Assembly: GCA_003249225.1 (NCBI GenBank)
Contig: QKJQ01000036.1
Coordinates: forward strand, 124,001-188,000
Direction: 5' to 3'
Length of the DNA: 64,000 nt
From: Clostridia bacterium
GTDB lineage: Bacteria; Bacillota; Clostridia; Lachnospirales; Lachnospiraceae
A program made the translations under genes and the position numbers. Below, piece after piece: positions 8,911 to 18,927 of this stretch. Under the pieces are notes generated by a model, which was not told the DNA's origin, did not search any database, and worked only from the letters and a program-made list of their open reading frames with translations. Position 1 is the first letter of the stretch. Each line of letters starts with the position of its first letter.

Positions 8911-10347
8911 ATGTTCAAGAGAGAAAAGCCACCATGTTATGAAATTCACGGGGTAATGGAAGTACTGCAGAAAAAATTCGATGGAGAAGTTGCTGAGTTC
9001 CCCAACGTCATACATCCACCGCATATTCGGCTGCTTGGGTTCATCAACAAGCTGCTGGCATCTGAAAATCTGATGAAGATTTCATCGAAGAAACTTCTTA
9101 GCAGTGTGATTGCACTTTCCAGTTTTGATGTGGAATCCAGCCACCTTGCAAGTAATCTGTCAAAGGTTTCCTCCGAACTTTCTACACTCAGCATTTCCAA
9201 CATGGCAATTGTTGAAGAAACCACAGCCAGTATGAGCAATGTAAATGAGATCGTTACGAAATCAGCTGTGACACTCTCTGAAATCTCGGAATCTGCAAGC
9301 GAAATCGTGATAAAGAATCATGAGAGTCTTTTACAGGTCAAGGACATTAATAATCTTCGGGAAGAAGTTATTGCCAACTCTACGATCATGAATGAAAAAA
9401 TCGTGCAGCTCATGCAATTAACTGAGTCGGTTAATTCAATCGTTGGAACCGTAGAGACCATTGCATCCCAGACGAACCTGCTGGCACTCAATGCCTCCAT
9501 CGAAGCAGCCAGAGCAGGCGAGCATGGCAGAGGGTTCTCCGTTGTAGCGGAAGAGATCAGAAAACTTGCTGAAGACACTAAGAAATCATTGAATGACATG
9601 AAGGGTCTCGTTTCTGATATCCGTGTTGCGACCTCGGAAGGCCGTGACAGTATGGATCATACCATTCGTTCCACCACAAGCATGAGCGAGAAAATTGAAG
9701 GCGTCAATGAAACGATTACGGAAAATGTTGAACTGCTTGAAGGTGCGGTAAAAGACATCCGGGAGATATCCGAAGAAATCAAAGGGGTACAGGTCGTTGT
9801 TGATAATATTGCACAGGCTATGGAAACGTCCAGTAAAGATGCGGAAGAATTAAGCTACATGACTGCCAGAATAAAGGATGACGCGAACAAAAGTGCCGAT
9901 ATGGCAAAGACAATCAGCAGTATCGATACACAGCTTTCTGAAATCATTCGGGAGCAGATTGATAACATCAATAACAGTGCTCACAGGATCACAGACCCAG
10001 AGATCATCGAAGAGATTCAAAAGGCGAAAAAATCACATATCAACTGGCTGAACACATTAAAACAGATGATCGATCGAATGGAAGTTCTTCCGCTGCAGGT
10101 CAACTCGAAAAAATGTGCGTTCGGACATTTTTATCATTCCATAAAAATAACAAATCCTTCCATAGAAAAGCTCTGGAAGGATATTGATAAAATCCATAAT
10201 GATTTTCATGAACTTGGTAATAAAACCATTCAGGCGATAGAAAACAAGAATGAGGCAGAAGCAAGAGGATATCTTAGTCAGGCAGAAGGATTATCCGGCG
10301 AACTGTTCAAAATTCTTGATGAAATACTGAAAAAACTTGAGTTATAA
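8911..10347 (+). CDS. Soluble methyl-accepting chemotaxis protein with CZB zinc-binding domain
   Basis: A 478-residue cytoplasmic chemoreceptor without transmembrane segments. The signalling hairpin tip, with the hallmark sequence around [20 protein letters not shown], is at about residues 190-213, within long helical coiled-coil arms. The C-terminal part (about 370-478) fits a CZB domain: H376 (SHINW), C402 in [11 protein letters not shown], and H429/H433 in [10 protein letters not shown] would supply the 3His/1Cys zinc site. Proteins of this design sense zinc or hypochlorous acid and signal to CheA. The N-terminal 80 residues match no sensor domain I recognise. It suggests the organism is motile, although no flagellar gene is in the window. 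Confidence 0.9.
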   Translation: MFKREKPPCYEIHGVMEVLQKKFDGEVAEFPNVIHPPHIRLLGFINKLLASENLMKISSKKLLSSVIALSSFDVESSHLASNLSKVSSELSTLSISNMAIVEETTASMSNVNEIVTKSAVTLSEISESASEIVIKNHESLLQVKDINNLREEVIANSTIMNEKIVQLMQLTESVNSIVGTVETIASQTNLLALNASIEAARAGEHGRGFSVVAEEIRKLAEDTKKSLNDMKGLVSDIRVATSEGRDSMDHTIRSTTSMSEKIEGVNETITENVELLEGAVKDIREISEEIKGVQVVVDNIAQAMETSSKDAEELSYMTARIKDDANKSADMAKTISSIDTQLSEIIREQIDNINNSAHRITDPEIIEEIQKAKKSHINWLNTLKQMIDRMEVLPLQVNSKKCAFGHFYHSIKITNPSIEKLWKDIDKIHNDFHELGNKTIQAIENKNEAEARGYLSQAEGLSGELFKILDEILKKLEL

Positions 10348-10351
10348 AACC

Positions 10352-12151
10352 TTATTGTCCGGCAATCTGTTCTGCCAGGTCATTTAAGTATACCCAGCGA
10401 TCCATCTTTTTTTCCAGAGCGGCTTCCAGTTCCTTTGCTTTGTGGATCAGTTCCTCTAGTTTGTAGTAATCGGTGGCAGCAGCGGTCTGGGCTTCTTTGT
10501 TACACTCGATCTGTTCTTCTAAGGATGCGATATCATCGTCGATGGTATCGTATTCTTTTTGTTCTGCGAAGGTAAACTTTAGTTTCTTCGGCTGATTCTT
10601 CCAGGTCTTCACGGATTCTGCCTCAGGTTTTTCCAAAGCACCAGCAAAAGAATTGTTCGTTAGTTCATCCGGAATGGAGTTCTTATAATCGGTATAGGTT
10701 CCTTCGAACTGCCTGATGGAACCATTCTGCAAAAAGATGAAAAGTCTTGTTGCAATCTTATCAAGGAAGTACCGGTCATGCGATACGGCTATGACGATAC
10801 CTTCAAAGGACAGCAGATAGTCTTCCAGGATGGTCAGCGTCTGAATGTCCAGATCGTTCGTCGGTTCATCCAGAATCAGAAGGTTCGGCGCTTCCATCAG
10901 AATCTTGCAAAGATAAAGCCGTCTTTTTTCTCCACCGGAAAGCTTGGAGATAACAGAATACTGTTTTGTTTTGTCAAAAAGAAAGCGTTCACACATCTGT
11001 GCTGCTGTAATTGTGCCGTCTTTGGTTTCGATGTAATCGGCAGTATCCCGTATATAATCAATGATGCGGGCAGATTCATCCAGCGCTTCATTTTCCTGGG
11101 AAAAGTAACCAATGGAAACGGTGCTTCCCATATCGATGGTACCGGATATTGGTGACAGTTGTCTGGTCAATAGTTTTGTCAGGGTCGATTTGCCACAGCC
11201 ATTCGGCCCGATGATCCCGATACGGTCACCGTGCAGAAAGATATAGGAAAAGTCTTTTATCAGGGCTTCCTGTTCATAGGCAAAAGAGACGTGATCCAGC
11301 TCGATGGTCTTTTTCCCAAGTCTTGTGCTCGCGGAAGAAAGCTCAACACTGGAATCAAATTCAAGTGCAGCCCGGTTCTTCAATGCTTCAAAGCGCTGAA
11401 TATGGGCTTTCTGCTTGGTGGAACGGGCTCTGGCACCACGAAGCATCCAGGCAAGCTCCATCTTATAGAGACTTTTGTTTTTCCGTTCGGTAGCAACCGC
11501 CATGGCTTCACGTTCGGCTTTTAAAGCTACGAACTGAGAGTAATTGGCCGAATAGGTATAGAGATTACCTTTGTCGAGCTCAAAAATTCTTGTTGTTACC
11601 TCATCCAGAAAGTAACGGTCATGCGTTACCATCAGTATGGCGCCGCGGTATTTTTGCAGGGCCTCTTCCAGCCATTCGACCATATCACTGTCAAGGTGGT
11701 TGGTTGGCTCGTCCAAAATCAAAAGATTGGTATCAAGCAGCAGGGTCCTGACGATAGAGACCCGTTTTTTTTGTCCGCCAGACAATGTCGAGGGGGAGAT
11801 GGAGGCATCCGGTATACCGAGTCTGGCCAGCATGGATACAGCTTCGCCTTCAATGTTACGGTATTCTTCATCGGCCTGCAGCCCGGAGCATACATTTTCG
11901 AGAATTGACTTTGTGTTATCAAATTCTGGATTCTGTGACAGATAGGCAATCTTGCATTTCGCATTTTTGGTGATGCTTCCCTCGTCTGGCTCTTCCAGAC
12001 CTGCAACAATGCGAAGAAGTGTTGATTTTCCGGTTCCGTTTATGCCGATCAGACCGATGCGGTCAGCGTCATCAATGCCAAAGGTGATCTGATCGAACAG
12101 CATTTTATCGGTATAGCTTTTTGTTACTTGTTCTGCTGTTAATAAATTCAT
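10352..12151 (-). CDS. ABC-F family ATP-binding protein
   Basis: A 599-residue soluble protein with two ABC ATPase domains and no membrane segment. The first Walker A is GINGTGKS (36-43) and the second is GPNGCGKS; signatures LSGGQKKRV and LSGGEKRRL are both intact, as is LLILDEPTN in both halves. The interdomain linker is the ribosome-facing element of ABC-F proteins, and a charged C-terminal coiled coil (about 520-599) resembles Uup/YfmR types. The role is likely in translation (E-site binding, stall rescue) or antibiotic protection. ATG at 12151 follows GAGGATAAA; an upstream in-frame ATG at 12184 is less likely. It ends 4 bp from the convergent chemoreceptor gene. Confidence 0.9.
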   Translation of the reverse strand: MNLLTAEQVTKSYTDKMLFDQITFGIDDADRIGLIGINGTGKSTLLRIVAGLEEPDEGSITKNAKCKIAYLSQNPEFDNTKSILENVCSGLQADEEYRNIEGEAVSMLARLGIPDASISPSTLSGGQKKRVSIVRTLLLDTNLLILDEPTNHLDSDMVEWLEEALQKYRGAILMVTHDRYFLDEVTTRIFELDKGNLYTYSANYSQFVALKAEREAMAVATERKNKSLYKMELAWMLRGARARSTKQKAHIQRFEALKNRAALEFDSSVELSSASTRLGKKTIELDHVSFAYEQEALIKDFSYIFLHGDRIGIIGPNGCGKSTLTKLLTRQLSPISGTIDMGSTVSIGYFSQENEALDESARIIDYIRDTADYIETKDGTITAAQMCERFLFDKTKQYSVISKLSGGEKRRLYLCKILMEAPNLLILDEPTNDLDIQTLTILEDYLLSFEGIVIAVSHDRYFLDKIATRLFIFLQNGSIRQFEGTYTDYKNSIPDELTNNSFAGALEKPEAESVKTWKNQPKKLKFTFAEQKEYDTIDDDIASLEEQIECNKEAQTAAATDYYKLEELIHKAKELEAALEKKMDRWVYLNDLAEQIAGQ

Positions 12152-12189
12152 TTTATCCTCATTCCTGCGTTGTTTTTCCTTCACATCTG

Positions 12190-12217
12190 CCTTGTAAAAA
12201 TACTGTATTTTGCAAGG
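12190..12217 (-). promoter_or_regulatory. Inverted repeat in the leader of the ABC-F gene
   Basis: CCTTGTAAAAATA and TATTTTGCAAGG form a near-perfect 12-13 bp inverted repeat around CTG, between degV and the ABC-F gene and 39 bp upstream of the latter's start. There is no strong T-tract. It may be a processing site, weak terminator or attenuator stem. The structure is seen; the function is inferred. Confidence 0.45.
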
Positions 12218-12229
12218 AGGTGGTCGTGT

Positions 12230-13093
12230 TTATTTGGTCATAAATAATATTCCAAGGGTGTTTGGACCACAGTGGCTTGAAATCGTACAGCTGGCTCTTG
12301 TCTCAAAGATTTCCTGAAAGGGAAAGATACTTTTGATTTTTTCCTTGACCAGATCTATATAGAACTGATCAATTCCGCCATGTGTTATAAAGATGCGGCT
12401 TAGATCGATGGAGTCTGCCGGGTAGGAAGACAGTTCATCTTCTACGTATTTGAGCAAAACGGTATCAAGCTTTCCACGGTATTTTTTGCCGACAGACATG
12501 GCACCGGAGGTGTTGTCGACCCGAATGCAGGGTTTTAAATTTAAAAGATTTGCTGCAAAGGCAGTAATGGCGGAACATCGTCCGCCTGCACTTAAGAAAG
12601 TGAGGGTGTCCAGTATAAAGCAGGCATGGGATTTTGAGGTCAGCTCAACGAGTGCTTTTTGAATTTCCGCTCCGCTCAAACCTTCTTCAATCATTTCAGC
12701 CGCACGTATAACAAGAAGACCAGTGCCAGTTGAAAGATTGCAGGAATCTACCGGATAAACACCGGGAAGTTCCTCTGCCGCAAGACGTGCATTCTGATGT
12801 GAGGAAGAAAGTGCACCTCCGATATTAATAACAACAACTTCATAGCCTTGTTCAAGATAAGGCTGAAAAGCATCGGTATATTCAACAACATTGACAGCAG
12901 CTGTTTTGGGCAGTACCTTCTGACGGTAATAGACTTCATAGACTTTATCTGCAGTTATAGTGACATTATCAAGGTAATCTGTTCCGTCAATTATTATATG
13001 AAGAGGAACATAATTTACATGATAGCGTTCTTTTAGTTCATTTCCCAAATCACAGGTACTGTCTGCAAAAAGTGCGACTTTATGGTTGCTCAT
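12230..13093 (-). CDS. DegV family fatty-acid-binding protein
   Basis: A 287-residue DegV protein. These bind a fatty acid and can hand it to the FakA kinase in Gram-positive bacteria. The N-terminal segment KVALFADSTCDLG and the ITSQPSP-like ligand loop, here FITHGG and STGTGLLV, fit the family, as does the length. The downstream ABC-F gene is transcribed in the same direction after 78 bp, so they may share a transcript. No FakA is present in the window. Confidence 0.88.
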   Translation of the reverse strand: MSNHKVALFADSTCDLGNELKERYHVNYVPLHIIIDGTDYLDNVTITADKVYEVYYRQKVLPKTAAVNVVEYTDAFQPYLEQGYEVVVINIGGALSSSHQNARLAAEELPGVYPVDSCNLSTGTGLLVIRAAEMIEEGLSGAEIQKALVELTSKSHACFILDTLTFLSAGGRCSAITAFAANLLNLKPCIRVDNTSGAMSVGKKYRGKLDTVLLKYVEDELSSYPADSIDLSRIFITHGGIDQFYIDLVKEKIKSIFPFQEIFETRASCTISSHCGPNTLGILFMTK

Positions 13094-13443
13094 AAGTAAA
13101 TCCTCTCTTCTTCGGTCGAATTGTTAAAGCTTCTGTACGTTACGTTCGCAGTAATATATCCAAAACAACTTTCATTATTTTACTACAACCCTATAAAGAT
13201 TGCAATGCTTGCTAAATGGCTTTTCTATAAGGGAAAGACGGTCAGTGCAAATAACGAAAAGGATAGAATCAAAGCTATGAAAGGCAGGCCATGAAAAGGT
13301 TTGGGGGGTTGTAAAATACCGCCGGGATATGGTAGAATGAGGGCGATTGAAACAGACGAAAGACATTCTTCTGAAGAAAAAGGCGGACAGGTTGCATAAG
13401 TCTGACAAAAATAATGAAAGTAAATGAAGGTACGGAGGACGTT
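13094..13443. promoter_or_regulatory. Divergent intergenic region degV / fructokinase
   Basis: A 350-bp gap. On the plus strand TTGTAA (13309-13314), 18 nt and TAGAAT (13333-13338) with a TG before the -10 make a plausible promoter for the fructokinase. No further gene or RNA is recognised. Confidence 0.5.
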
Positions 13444-14313
13444 ATGAGAATTGGAGCTTTAGAGGCTGGCGGAACGAAGATGGTATGCGCAGTGGGCAAT
13501 GAAAAGGGTGAAATCTTAGGTCAGATCAGCCTGCCCACACTGACACCAAAAGAAACGATGCCTGGAATCATTGACTATTTTAAGAAGGAAGGGGTCGAAG
13601 CACTCGGAGTCGGAAGCTTTGGACCAGTTGATCTTAATAAAAAGTCAGGGACCTATGGGTGGATCACCTCAACACCCAAGATCGCATGGAGAAATTTTGA
13701 TTTGCTGGGCGAGTTAAAAAAAGCACTTGATATTCCGATGGGTTTTGATACCGATGTAAATGCTTCTATGCTTGGGGAAGTTACCTGGGGGAACGCGAAG
13801 GGACTTGATTCTGCAATCTATATTACCATTGGAACCGGCGTTGGTGTTGGTGTGTACTGCAACAATGCACTTCTCCATGGAATGCTTCATCCGGAAGCCG
13901 GACATATTCTGCTGGCGAAAGATCCCTTGGATGATTACAAAGGAAAGTGCCCATACCATGGAACCTGCCTGGAAGGACTGGCAGCCGGACCAGCCATCGA
14001 AGAACGGTGGGGAAGGTCAGGAAAAGAACTTGCGAAAGATCAAAGAGTATGGGAACTGGAAGCCTTTTATATTGCACAGGCTCTGGTCAATTATACAATG
14101 ATCGTATCTCCGCAGCGTATCATTCTGGGTGGAGGCGTAATGAAACAAACGCAGTTATTTCCGCTGATTCATAAGAAATACAAAGAACTGATGAATTCCT
14201 ATATTGTAACGAAAGAGACCACGAACCCGGAGGAGTATATTGTTCCTGCAGGCCTTAACGGAGACCAGGGAATCATGGGATGTCTGGCACTTGCCCTTAA
14301 GGAAATGGAATAA
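13444..14313 (+). CDS. ROK family fructokinase
   Basis: A 289-residue sugar kinase of the ROK family, probably phosphorylating fructose to fructose-6-phosphate in the cytoplasm. The ATP loop is GALEAGGTK (4-12), the catalytic aspartate is D104 in DTDVNA, and the zinc motif is H154, C169, H172 and C175 (GH...CPYHGTC), which is characteristic of ScrK/Mak-type fructokinases. ATG at 13444 is preceded by ACGGAGGACGTT; an ATG-like start ten codons upstream lacks this site. It is a single gene with no transporter or sucrose hydrolase next to it, followed by a strong terminator. Confidence 0.88.
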   Translation: MRIGALEAGGTKMVCAVGNEKGEILGQISLPTLTPKETMPGIIDYFKKEGVEALGVGSFGPVDLNKKSGTYGWITSTPKIAWRNFDLLGELKKALDIPMGFDTDVNASMLGEVTWGNAKGLDSAIYITIGTGVGVGVYCNNALLHGMLHPEAGHILLAKDPLDDYKGKCPYHGTCLEGLAAGPAIEERWGRSGKELAKDQRVWELEAFYIAQALVNYTMIVSPQRIILGGGVMKQTQLFPLIHKKYKELMNSYIVTKETTNPEEYIVPAGLNGDQGIMGCLALALKEME

Positions 14314-14352
14314 GTGTAATGTGGCAGTCCTGCCAAATCAAATAGTAATTCT

Positions 14353-14401
14353 TTAAAAAGACATGAGACTTTCTGTTTCGGAAAGCTCATGTCTTTTTTA
14401 T
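14353..14401. terminator. Bidirectional terminator between fructokinase and LRR genes
   Basis: AAAAAGACATGAG...CTTTC / GAAAG...CTCATGTCTTTTTT is a long near-perfect hairpin with A-tract before and T-tract after. Confidence 0.85.
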
Positions 14402-14488
14402 AAGAAATTTTATAAGAATGCTTGTTACGGAACGTGAGTAAATACGGCTCGAAAAAGATGCAACATGTTCCCGGATTCTGGTCATGCT

Positions 14489-16615
14489 TTACTCGATCCC
14501 AGTTACTATTTTTATATGAGAAACATAAGACCAATCTGTAATTTGAGTCCCGGATAGATTTACTTCTTCTAAGTAAGGCAAATCTGCAAGAACACTGATA
14601 TCGCTGATCCTATTGTTTTGTAATGATAAATATTCTAGTCTTTTGCAATTACGCAACGGGCTTATATCCTGAATCTTGTTATTGTCAAATGACAACGAGG
14701 TAAAATACACAGATTCCTGCAATTCACTTAATGGGCCAAGGTCACTGATCTGATTATTATTAAATGACATGACATAAATATGAAGAAAATTCTTTATTGG
14801 ACTAAGATCACTGATCTGATTGTTGTCTAAATTCAAACATTGATTATGAGCATATTCTGGAACCATAAATTGAATATTTCTTAAAGGGGTAATGTCTGTT
14901 ATCAAATTACCTTCCAGATTTATATTCACGACTTCACTGAAACGAAATCCTTCAAAACCACGAAGATCTGAAATCTGATTGTAAGAAAGATCCAGTGTAT
15001 TCACATTGAGATTTGTTATTGCACTGATATCACTGATTTCACAGTTCGATAATCGAAGGGTGGACAAATGATCCGTAAAATCTGCTAAAACAGAGATATC
15101 ACTGATCGGACAATTAATAAATTCCAGGTTGTAAAGCGCATGTAGATTTAGTATCACGGAGATATCACTTACCAGACAGTTATCTATTTTTAATGAACCA
15201 ATTAGAGGGTAATCAGCCAGAGATGATATATCACTAACTGCACTATCCGTTATGACTACTCTGATAATGGACGGATAATCAGCGAGAAAAGAGAGATCAT
15301 CATTCGTCAGATTACTCAGGCCTAGATTTTGAATATTACTAAAATATGAGAAGTAAGGCACATTGTCTAGAGGATTATAGTCAAGCATTAACCCCCAAAG
15401 ATTGGTCAGATTTTCAAGGGGGGACATGTCATGAATCTGATTATTGCTTAATACCAAATTAGTGATGGATGTCAAATCAGAAAGTGACGTTATATCACGG
15501 ATTTGATTGCAGCTCACATCCAGAGCAGATAGCTTATGCATTTCTTTTAGTGGAGATAAATCCACTATTTGATTGTTGTTCATACTTATTGTTGATAATT
15601 CTACCGCATTCTTTATAGAAGATATATCTGCGATCTGATTATTATTCAGTTCCAGATTTGTGAGGTTCGTCATTTTAGCCAAGGGGGATAAATCCGTTAT
15701 CTTGTTATTATTTAGTTCCAGGTTCGTGAGTTTTGTCATATTGGTCAAAGGAGATAACTCTGTTATCTGGTTATCATTTAATTCTAAGCTTGTAAGATTA
15801 GTCAGATTTTTCAGGGGTGACAGATCATGAATTTGATTATTGCTTAGTTTCAATTCTTTAAGATTTGTCAGCATCTCAAGGGATGATAAATCATCAAGAT
15901 AACAATCTTCTATAGTCAATGACTCAAGACTGGTCAGACTTTCCAAATACACCATATCATCCTTTGTAAAAGAGCAGTTATAGACATCATTATTAAATGT
16001 TATATATAGGTGTTTAAGAGAAGAAAACCATTTAAAATCTTCATAGCTTTGAAAGTTATAACCAGAACAATCAGGACTCAGTGTAGCGCTTGTTATCAAA
16101 GCAACGTCTGCAATTGTAATATTATTACTATCTATGGTACTGCTGACAGAATAACCAAGACTGTCCAGAGCGAGTTGCCGAAAGGATTCATCGGCCCATT
16201 CAATTACTGTGTCAGGGTCGAGATCAGCTGATTCCGTTGTTGGGGAAGGTGTCACAGAAGGAATCAAAGATGCTGTTATCGCCGGAGAAGGAACTAATGT
16301 GGGTGTCAATTCCGGTGTAATAGAAATCTCATTGCCTTCTGCCTCACTGGGTTCTGGAGTTGTAGTTGCCGTAGGCGCTTCGGTAGCTATTGTCGTTACT
16401 TCTGCGGTTACTTCTGCTGTTGCTTCTGTCGTTACTTCTGCGGTTGCTTCTGCTGTCGTTGTAACTGTTACCTCCTCTGCCGTCTCAGCATCTGTGAGTG
16501 TATTTTGAGCATTATTTTTAATGATGCTCGTAATGATGATACTGCTTATCAATATAACTGCAATACCCAGAAAAATAATAACTGCTTTTTTATATTTCGA
16601 AAAAAAATCTCTCAT
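14489..16615 (-). CDS. Membrane-anchored leucine-rich repeat protein
   Basis: A 708-residue surface protein. Residues 11-32 form a membrane anchor or uncleaved signal (AVIIFLGIAVILISSIIITS). Residues about 38-130 are a low-complexity Thr/Ala/Glu/Val linker built from TAEVT-like units and then Pro/Ser/Thr, a common wall-spanning spacer. From about residue 165 to the end there are around 20 leucine-rich repeats of about 22 residues with the internalin-like consensus LTNLxxLxLxNNQIxDLSPL. No LPXTG or SLH motif is seen, so anchoring is by the N-terminal helix. The likely role is binding to host or bacterial surface ligands. GGAGGATAACTT precedes the ATG. It ends convergently with the fructokinase. 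Confidence 0.88.
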   Translation of the reverse strand: MRDFFSKYKKAVIIFLGIAVILISSIIITSIIKNNAQNTLTDAETAEEVTVTTTAEATAEVTTEATAEVTAEVTTIATEAPTATTTPEPSEAEGNEISITPELTPTLVPSPAITASLIPSVTPSPTTESADLDPDTVIEWADESFRQLALDSLGYSVSSTIDSNNITIADVALITSATLSPDCSGYNFQSYEDFKWFSSLKHLYITFNNDVYNCSFTKDDMVYLESLTSLESLTIEDCYLDDLSSLEMLTNLKELKLSNNQIHDLSPLKNLTNLTSLELNDNQITELSPLTNMTKLTNLELNNNKITDLSPLAKMTNLTNLELNNNQIADISSIKNAVELSTISMNNNQIVDLSPLKEMHKLSALDVSCNQIRDITSLSDLTSITNLVLSNNQIHDMSPLENLTNLWGLMLDYNPLDNVPYFSYFSNIQNLGLSNLTNDDLSFLADYPSIIRVVITDSAVSDISSLADYPLIGSLKIDNCLVSDISVILNLHALYNLEFINCPISDISVLADFTDHLSTLRLSNCEISDISAITNLNVNTLDLSYNQISDLRGFEGFRFSEVVNINLEGNLITDITPLRNIQFMVPEYAHNQCLNLDNNQISDLSPIKNFLHIYVMSFNNNQISDLGPLSELQESVYFTSLSFDNNKIQDISPLRNCKRLEYLSLQNNRISDISVLADLPYLEEVNLSGTQITDWSYVSHIKIVTGIE

Positions 16616-17370
16616 AAGTTATCCTCCATAAAATAGATAATTACAATCCTTCCTTTTGCATGTTTTCATATATTGTGGAGCTGTTCACACCTTCAACTTG
16701 AATCCCAATCCTAAAATTTCTTTCTGAAAGCATTCCATATACATTTTTCAAGTATATTCTGTAATAAAATCTTTTTTTTATCATATATTTCCTTATTTAT
16801 ACAGTATAATATTAATAAAAAAATATATCAAGTGGAATTGTCAGGAATAGTGCAGTCGTGTAAACTCACTGAATTCTCTTTGATGACTATGCTGCCGGAA
16901 GCTGTTCTTATGATAGCTCTCAATATACTGCAGGAGGATATCCCCAGGGTTTGATGTTTAGACTCTTGCCTGATTGAAATAAGCAAATACATATTTGAAG
17001 AGGATGCTCTTTACGTCATAGAATATTATTTTTAGGCAGGTATCCGATAGATATAATCTTTTTCAAAGTGGGAAAAAGCTCTCCATTCTTGTGTTATTGC
17101 AGCAATGATCTACACCGCAAGATTTGAGTAACCATTCTGATTCGTATAGACGAACAAAAAATATTTATATCAGTTAAAGCGAAATATAGAAGTGCTATTG
17201 ACACATAATATAACGATTATGTTAAATAAATCAACTTAAGTGAAAGAAAAATTTGTTTTTCGTGTAAACCGTTGCGCAAAAAGGGGATATGTGGTATAAT
17301 ATGGATAATTCTCAACCTCAGATATATATAAATAAAAAAACAAGTATTAACTATACAAAGGAGGGATGCA
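16616..17370. other. Long AT-rich intergenic region with a possible gene remnant
   Basis: 755 bp between divergent genes. Around 16832-16951 there is a short frame reading VELSGIVQSCKLTEFSL... that stops after about 40 codons, has no ribosome site and matches nothing I recognise; it may be a decayed gene. The right end holds a sigma-A promoter (separate entry) and TTGACA at 17198. Confidence 0.45.
17272..17300 (+). promoter_or_regulatory. Sigma-A promoter for the HD-GYP regulator
   Basis: TTGCGC at 17272-17277, a 17-nt spacer and a consensus TATAAT at 17295-17300, 70 bp upstream of the start codon. Confidence 0.7.
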
Positions 17371-18906
17371 ATGAGTTCTCCAAGAGTTATGCTAATCGTT
17401 GATGATATTGCTATGAACAGAGAGATGTTAAAAGAAATATTTTATAATGAATACTTAATACTGGAAGCGGAGAATGGAAAGCAGGCCCTTACCATGGTCA
17501 AGCAAAATTTGTCGGACATTGCCGTCATTTTGCTTGATATCATAATGCCGGAAATGGACGGATTCGAATTCATCGAACAGATGAAACATATTGATCCAAA
17601 GAATAAGATTCCCATAGTGGTAATTACCATTGCAGACGATTCGCGAAATGAAGTAAGAGCACTCGATATGGGCGCATCAGACCTGATTGGTAAGCCCTTT
17701 GAACCAAGCGTTGTGAAACGAAGGGTTTTTAATGTGGTCGGAGCTCATCGAAGCCGAAGTGAACTTGAGCAGGCATCCATGGACCTTTCCAGCAGACTCG
17801 AGCAATCCAATGCAATTATGATCGATATGCTGAGTTCCATTGTTGAGCACAGAAGTATGGAACAGAATCATCATGTTATCAGACTAAGGCTGTACACAGA
17901 GATTCTTCTTAAGGAACTTGCAAGAAAAAAGAAGTATGGGCTGACACCGGAGAAGATTTCTCTGATCGCGAATGCTTCTGCTCTTCATGACATAGGTAAG
18001 ATCATAATACCAGATGCTATACTAAATCGTAAGAATGGACTTTCGGATGATGAATATGAGATATTTAAAAGTCATACCACAGAAGGCAGCAGTCTGATCA
18101 GACAATTCGGTTATGTTCATCAGAAAGATTATATACAGTATGCTTGTGAGATTGCTGAATTCCACCATGAAAGATATGATGGATCAGGATATCCTCATGG
18201 AATCAAAGGAGATAATATACCACTTTCTGCACAGGCGGTCGGTATGGCAGACACCTATGATTCACTGACAAGCGGGCAGACGGGCGGTGTGGAGTATTCT
18301 CATCAGCAGGCTATGCAGCTGATCAGGGATGGGAAAAGGCAGGAATTCTCGGAAGAGATTCTTGATGCAATGATAAAAGCAGCACCGGAACTTTTGGAAA
18401 TCAATCATCGGTATCAGGACGAAGAGACTTACGGGGAAGGACCGACAAAGAATATACGCAAGATCTGGTCCGATATAAATCTTGAGACCTACCGACTTGA
18501 TTACCTGAAATACATGAGTGTGCTTCGCCTTATGGATTGTATTGCTATTGAATTGAATCCGGAAACAGGATATTATATGACGATATATCCGAAAGATCCG
18601 GTCTTCCATAAGATCGGTAAAGAAGGAGATTTTCAAAAAGCGGTCATCGTTATGTCAGAGACGTACGTTCATCCATCCCAGAAGCAGTTACTGCAGCAAA
18701 ATCTCATGAAGTTCATAGAGATGGAGAACAATGGGAAACAACAGGAAGGTGAATATAAGTATCTTTTATACCATGAAGCGGCTAAAAAATATGAATGGTT
18801 CAAAGTTAATGTAATCAAGATCAATACATTCCGCTCAAATTACGGGAATTTATTATTGATTTTACGAAGACTTGAGGATCAGGAGTACGCAGCTGATACA
18901 GAGTAG
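17371..18906 (+). CDS. Response regulator with HD-GYP phosphodiesterase domain
   Basis: A 511-residue signalling protein. The receiver domain (1-125) has the acidic pair D11/D12, phospho-acceptor D56 in VILLDIIMP and the conserved lysine in IGKPFEP. An HD-GYP domain (about 150-350) follows, with HDIGK at 206-210 and HHERYDGSGYP from 265, so catalytic residues for cyclic-di-GMP hydrolysis are intact. The last 130 residues look like a PAS-like domain and match nothing specific. AAAGGAGGGATGCA precedes the ATG. It is followed 21 bp later by an HPt protein, which suggests the pair belongs to a multistep phosphorelay linked to c-di-GMP turnover. Confidence 0.9.
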   Translation: MSSPRVMLIVDDIAMNREMLKEIFYNEYLILEAENGKQALTMVKQNLSDIAVILLDIIMPEMDGFEFIEQMKHIDPKNKIPIVVITIADDSRNEVRALDMGASDLIGKPFEPSVVKRRVFNVVGAHRSRSELEQASMDLSSRLEQSNAIMIDMLSSIVEHRSMEQNHHVIRLRLYTEILLKELARKKKYGLTPEKISLIANASALHDIGKIIIPDAILNRKNGLSDDEYEIFKSHTTEGSSLIRQFGYVHQKDYIQYACEIAEFHHERYDGSGYPHGIKGDNIPLSAQAVGMADTYDSLTSGQTGGVEYSHQQAMQLIRDGKRQEFSEEILDAMIKAAPELLEINHRYQDEETYGEGPTKNIRKIWSDINLETYRLDYLKYMSVLRLMDCIAIELNPETGYYMTIYPKDPVFHKIGKEGDFQKAVIVMSETYVHPSQKQLLQQNLMKFIEMENNGKQQEGEYKYLLYHEAAKKYEWFKVNVIKINTFRSNYGNLLLILRRLEDQEYAADTE

Positions 18907-18927
18907 TTAGAGCAAGGAGAGAAAAGG

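Noticed and set aside
16209..16508. Open frame of about 99 codons on the plus strand rich in Val/Ala/Ser
   Set aside because: It is the complement of the low-complexity Thr/Ala/Glu linker of the LRR protein; no ribosome site.
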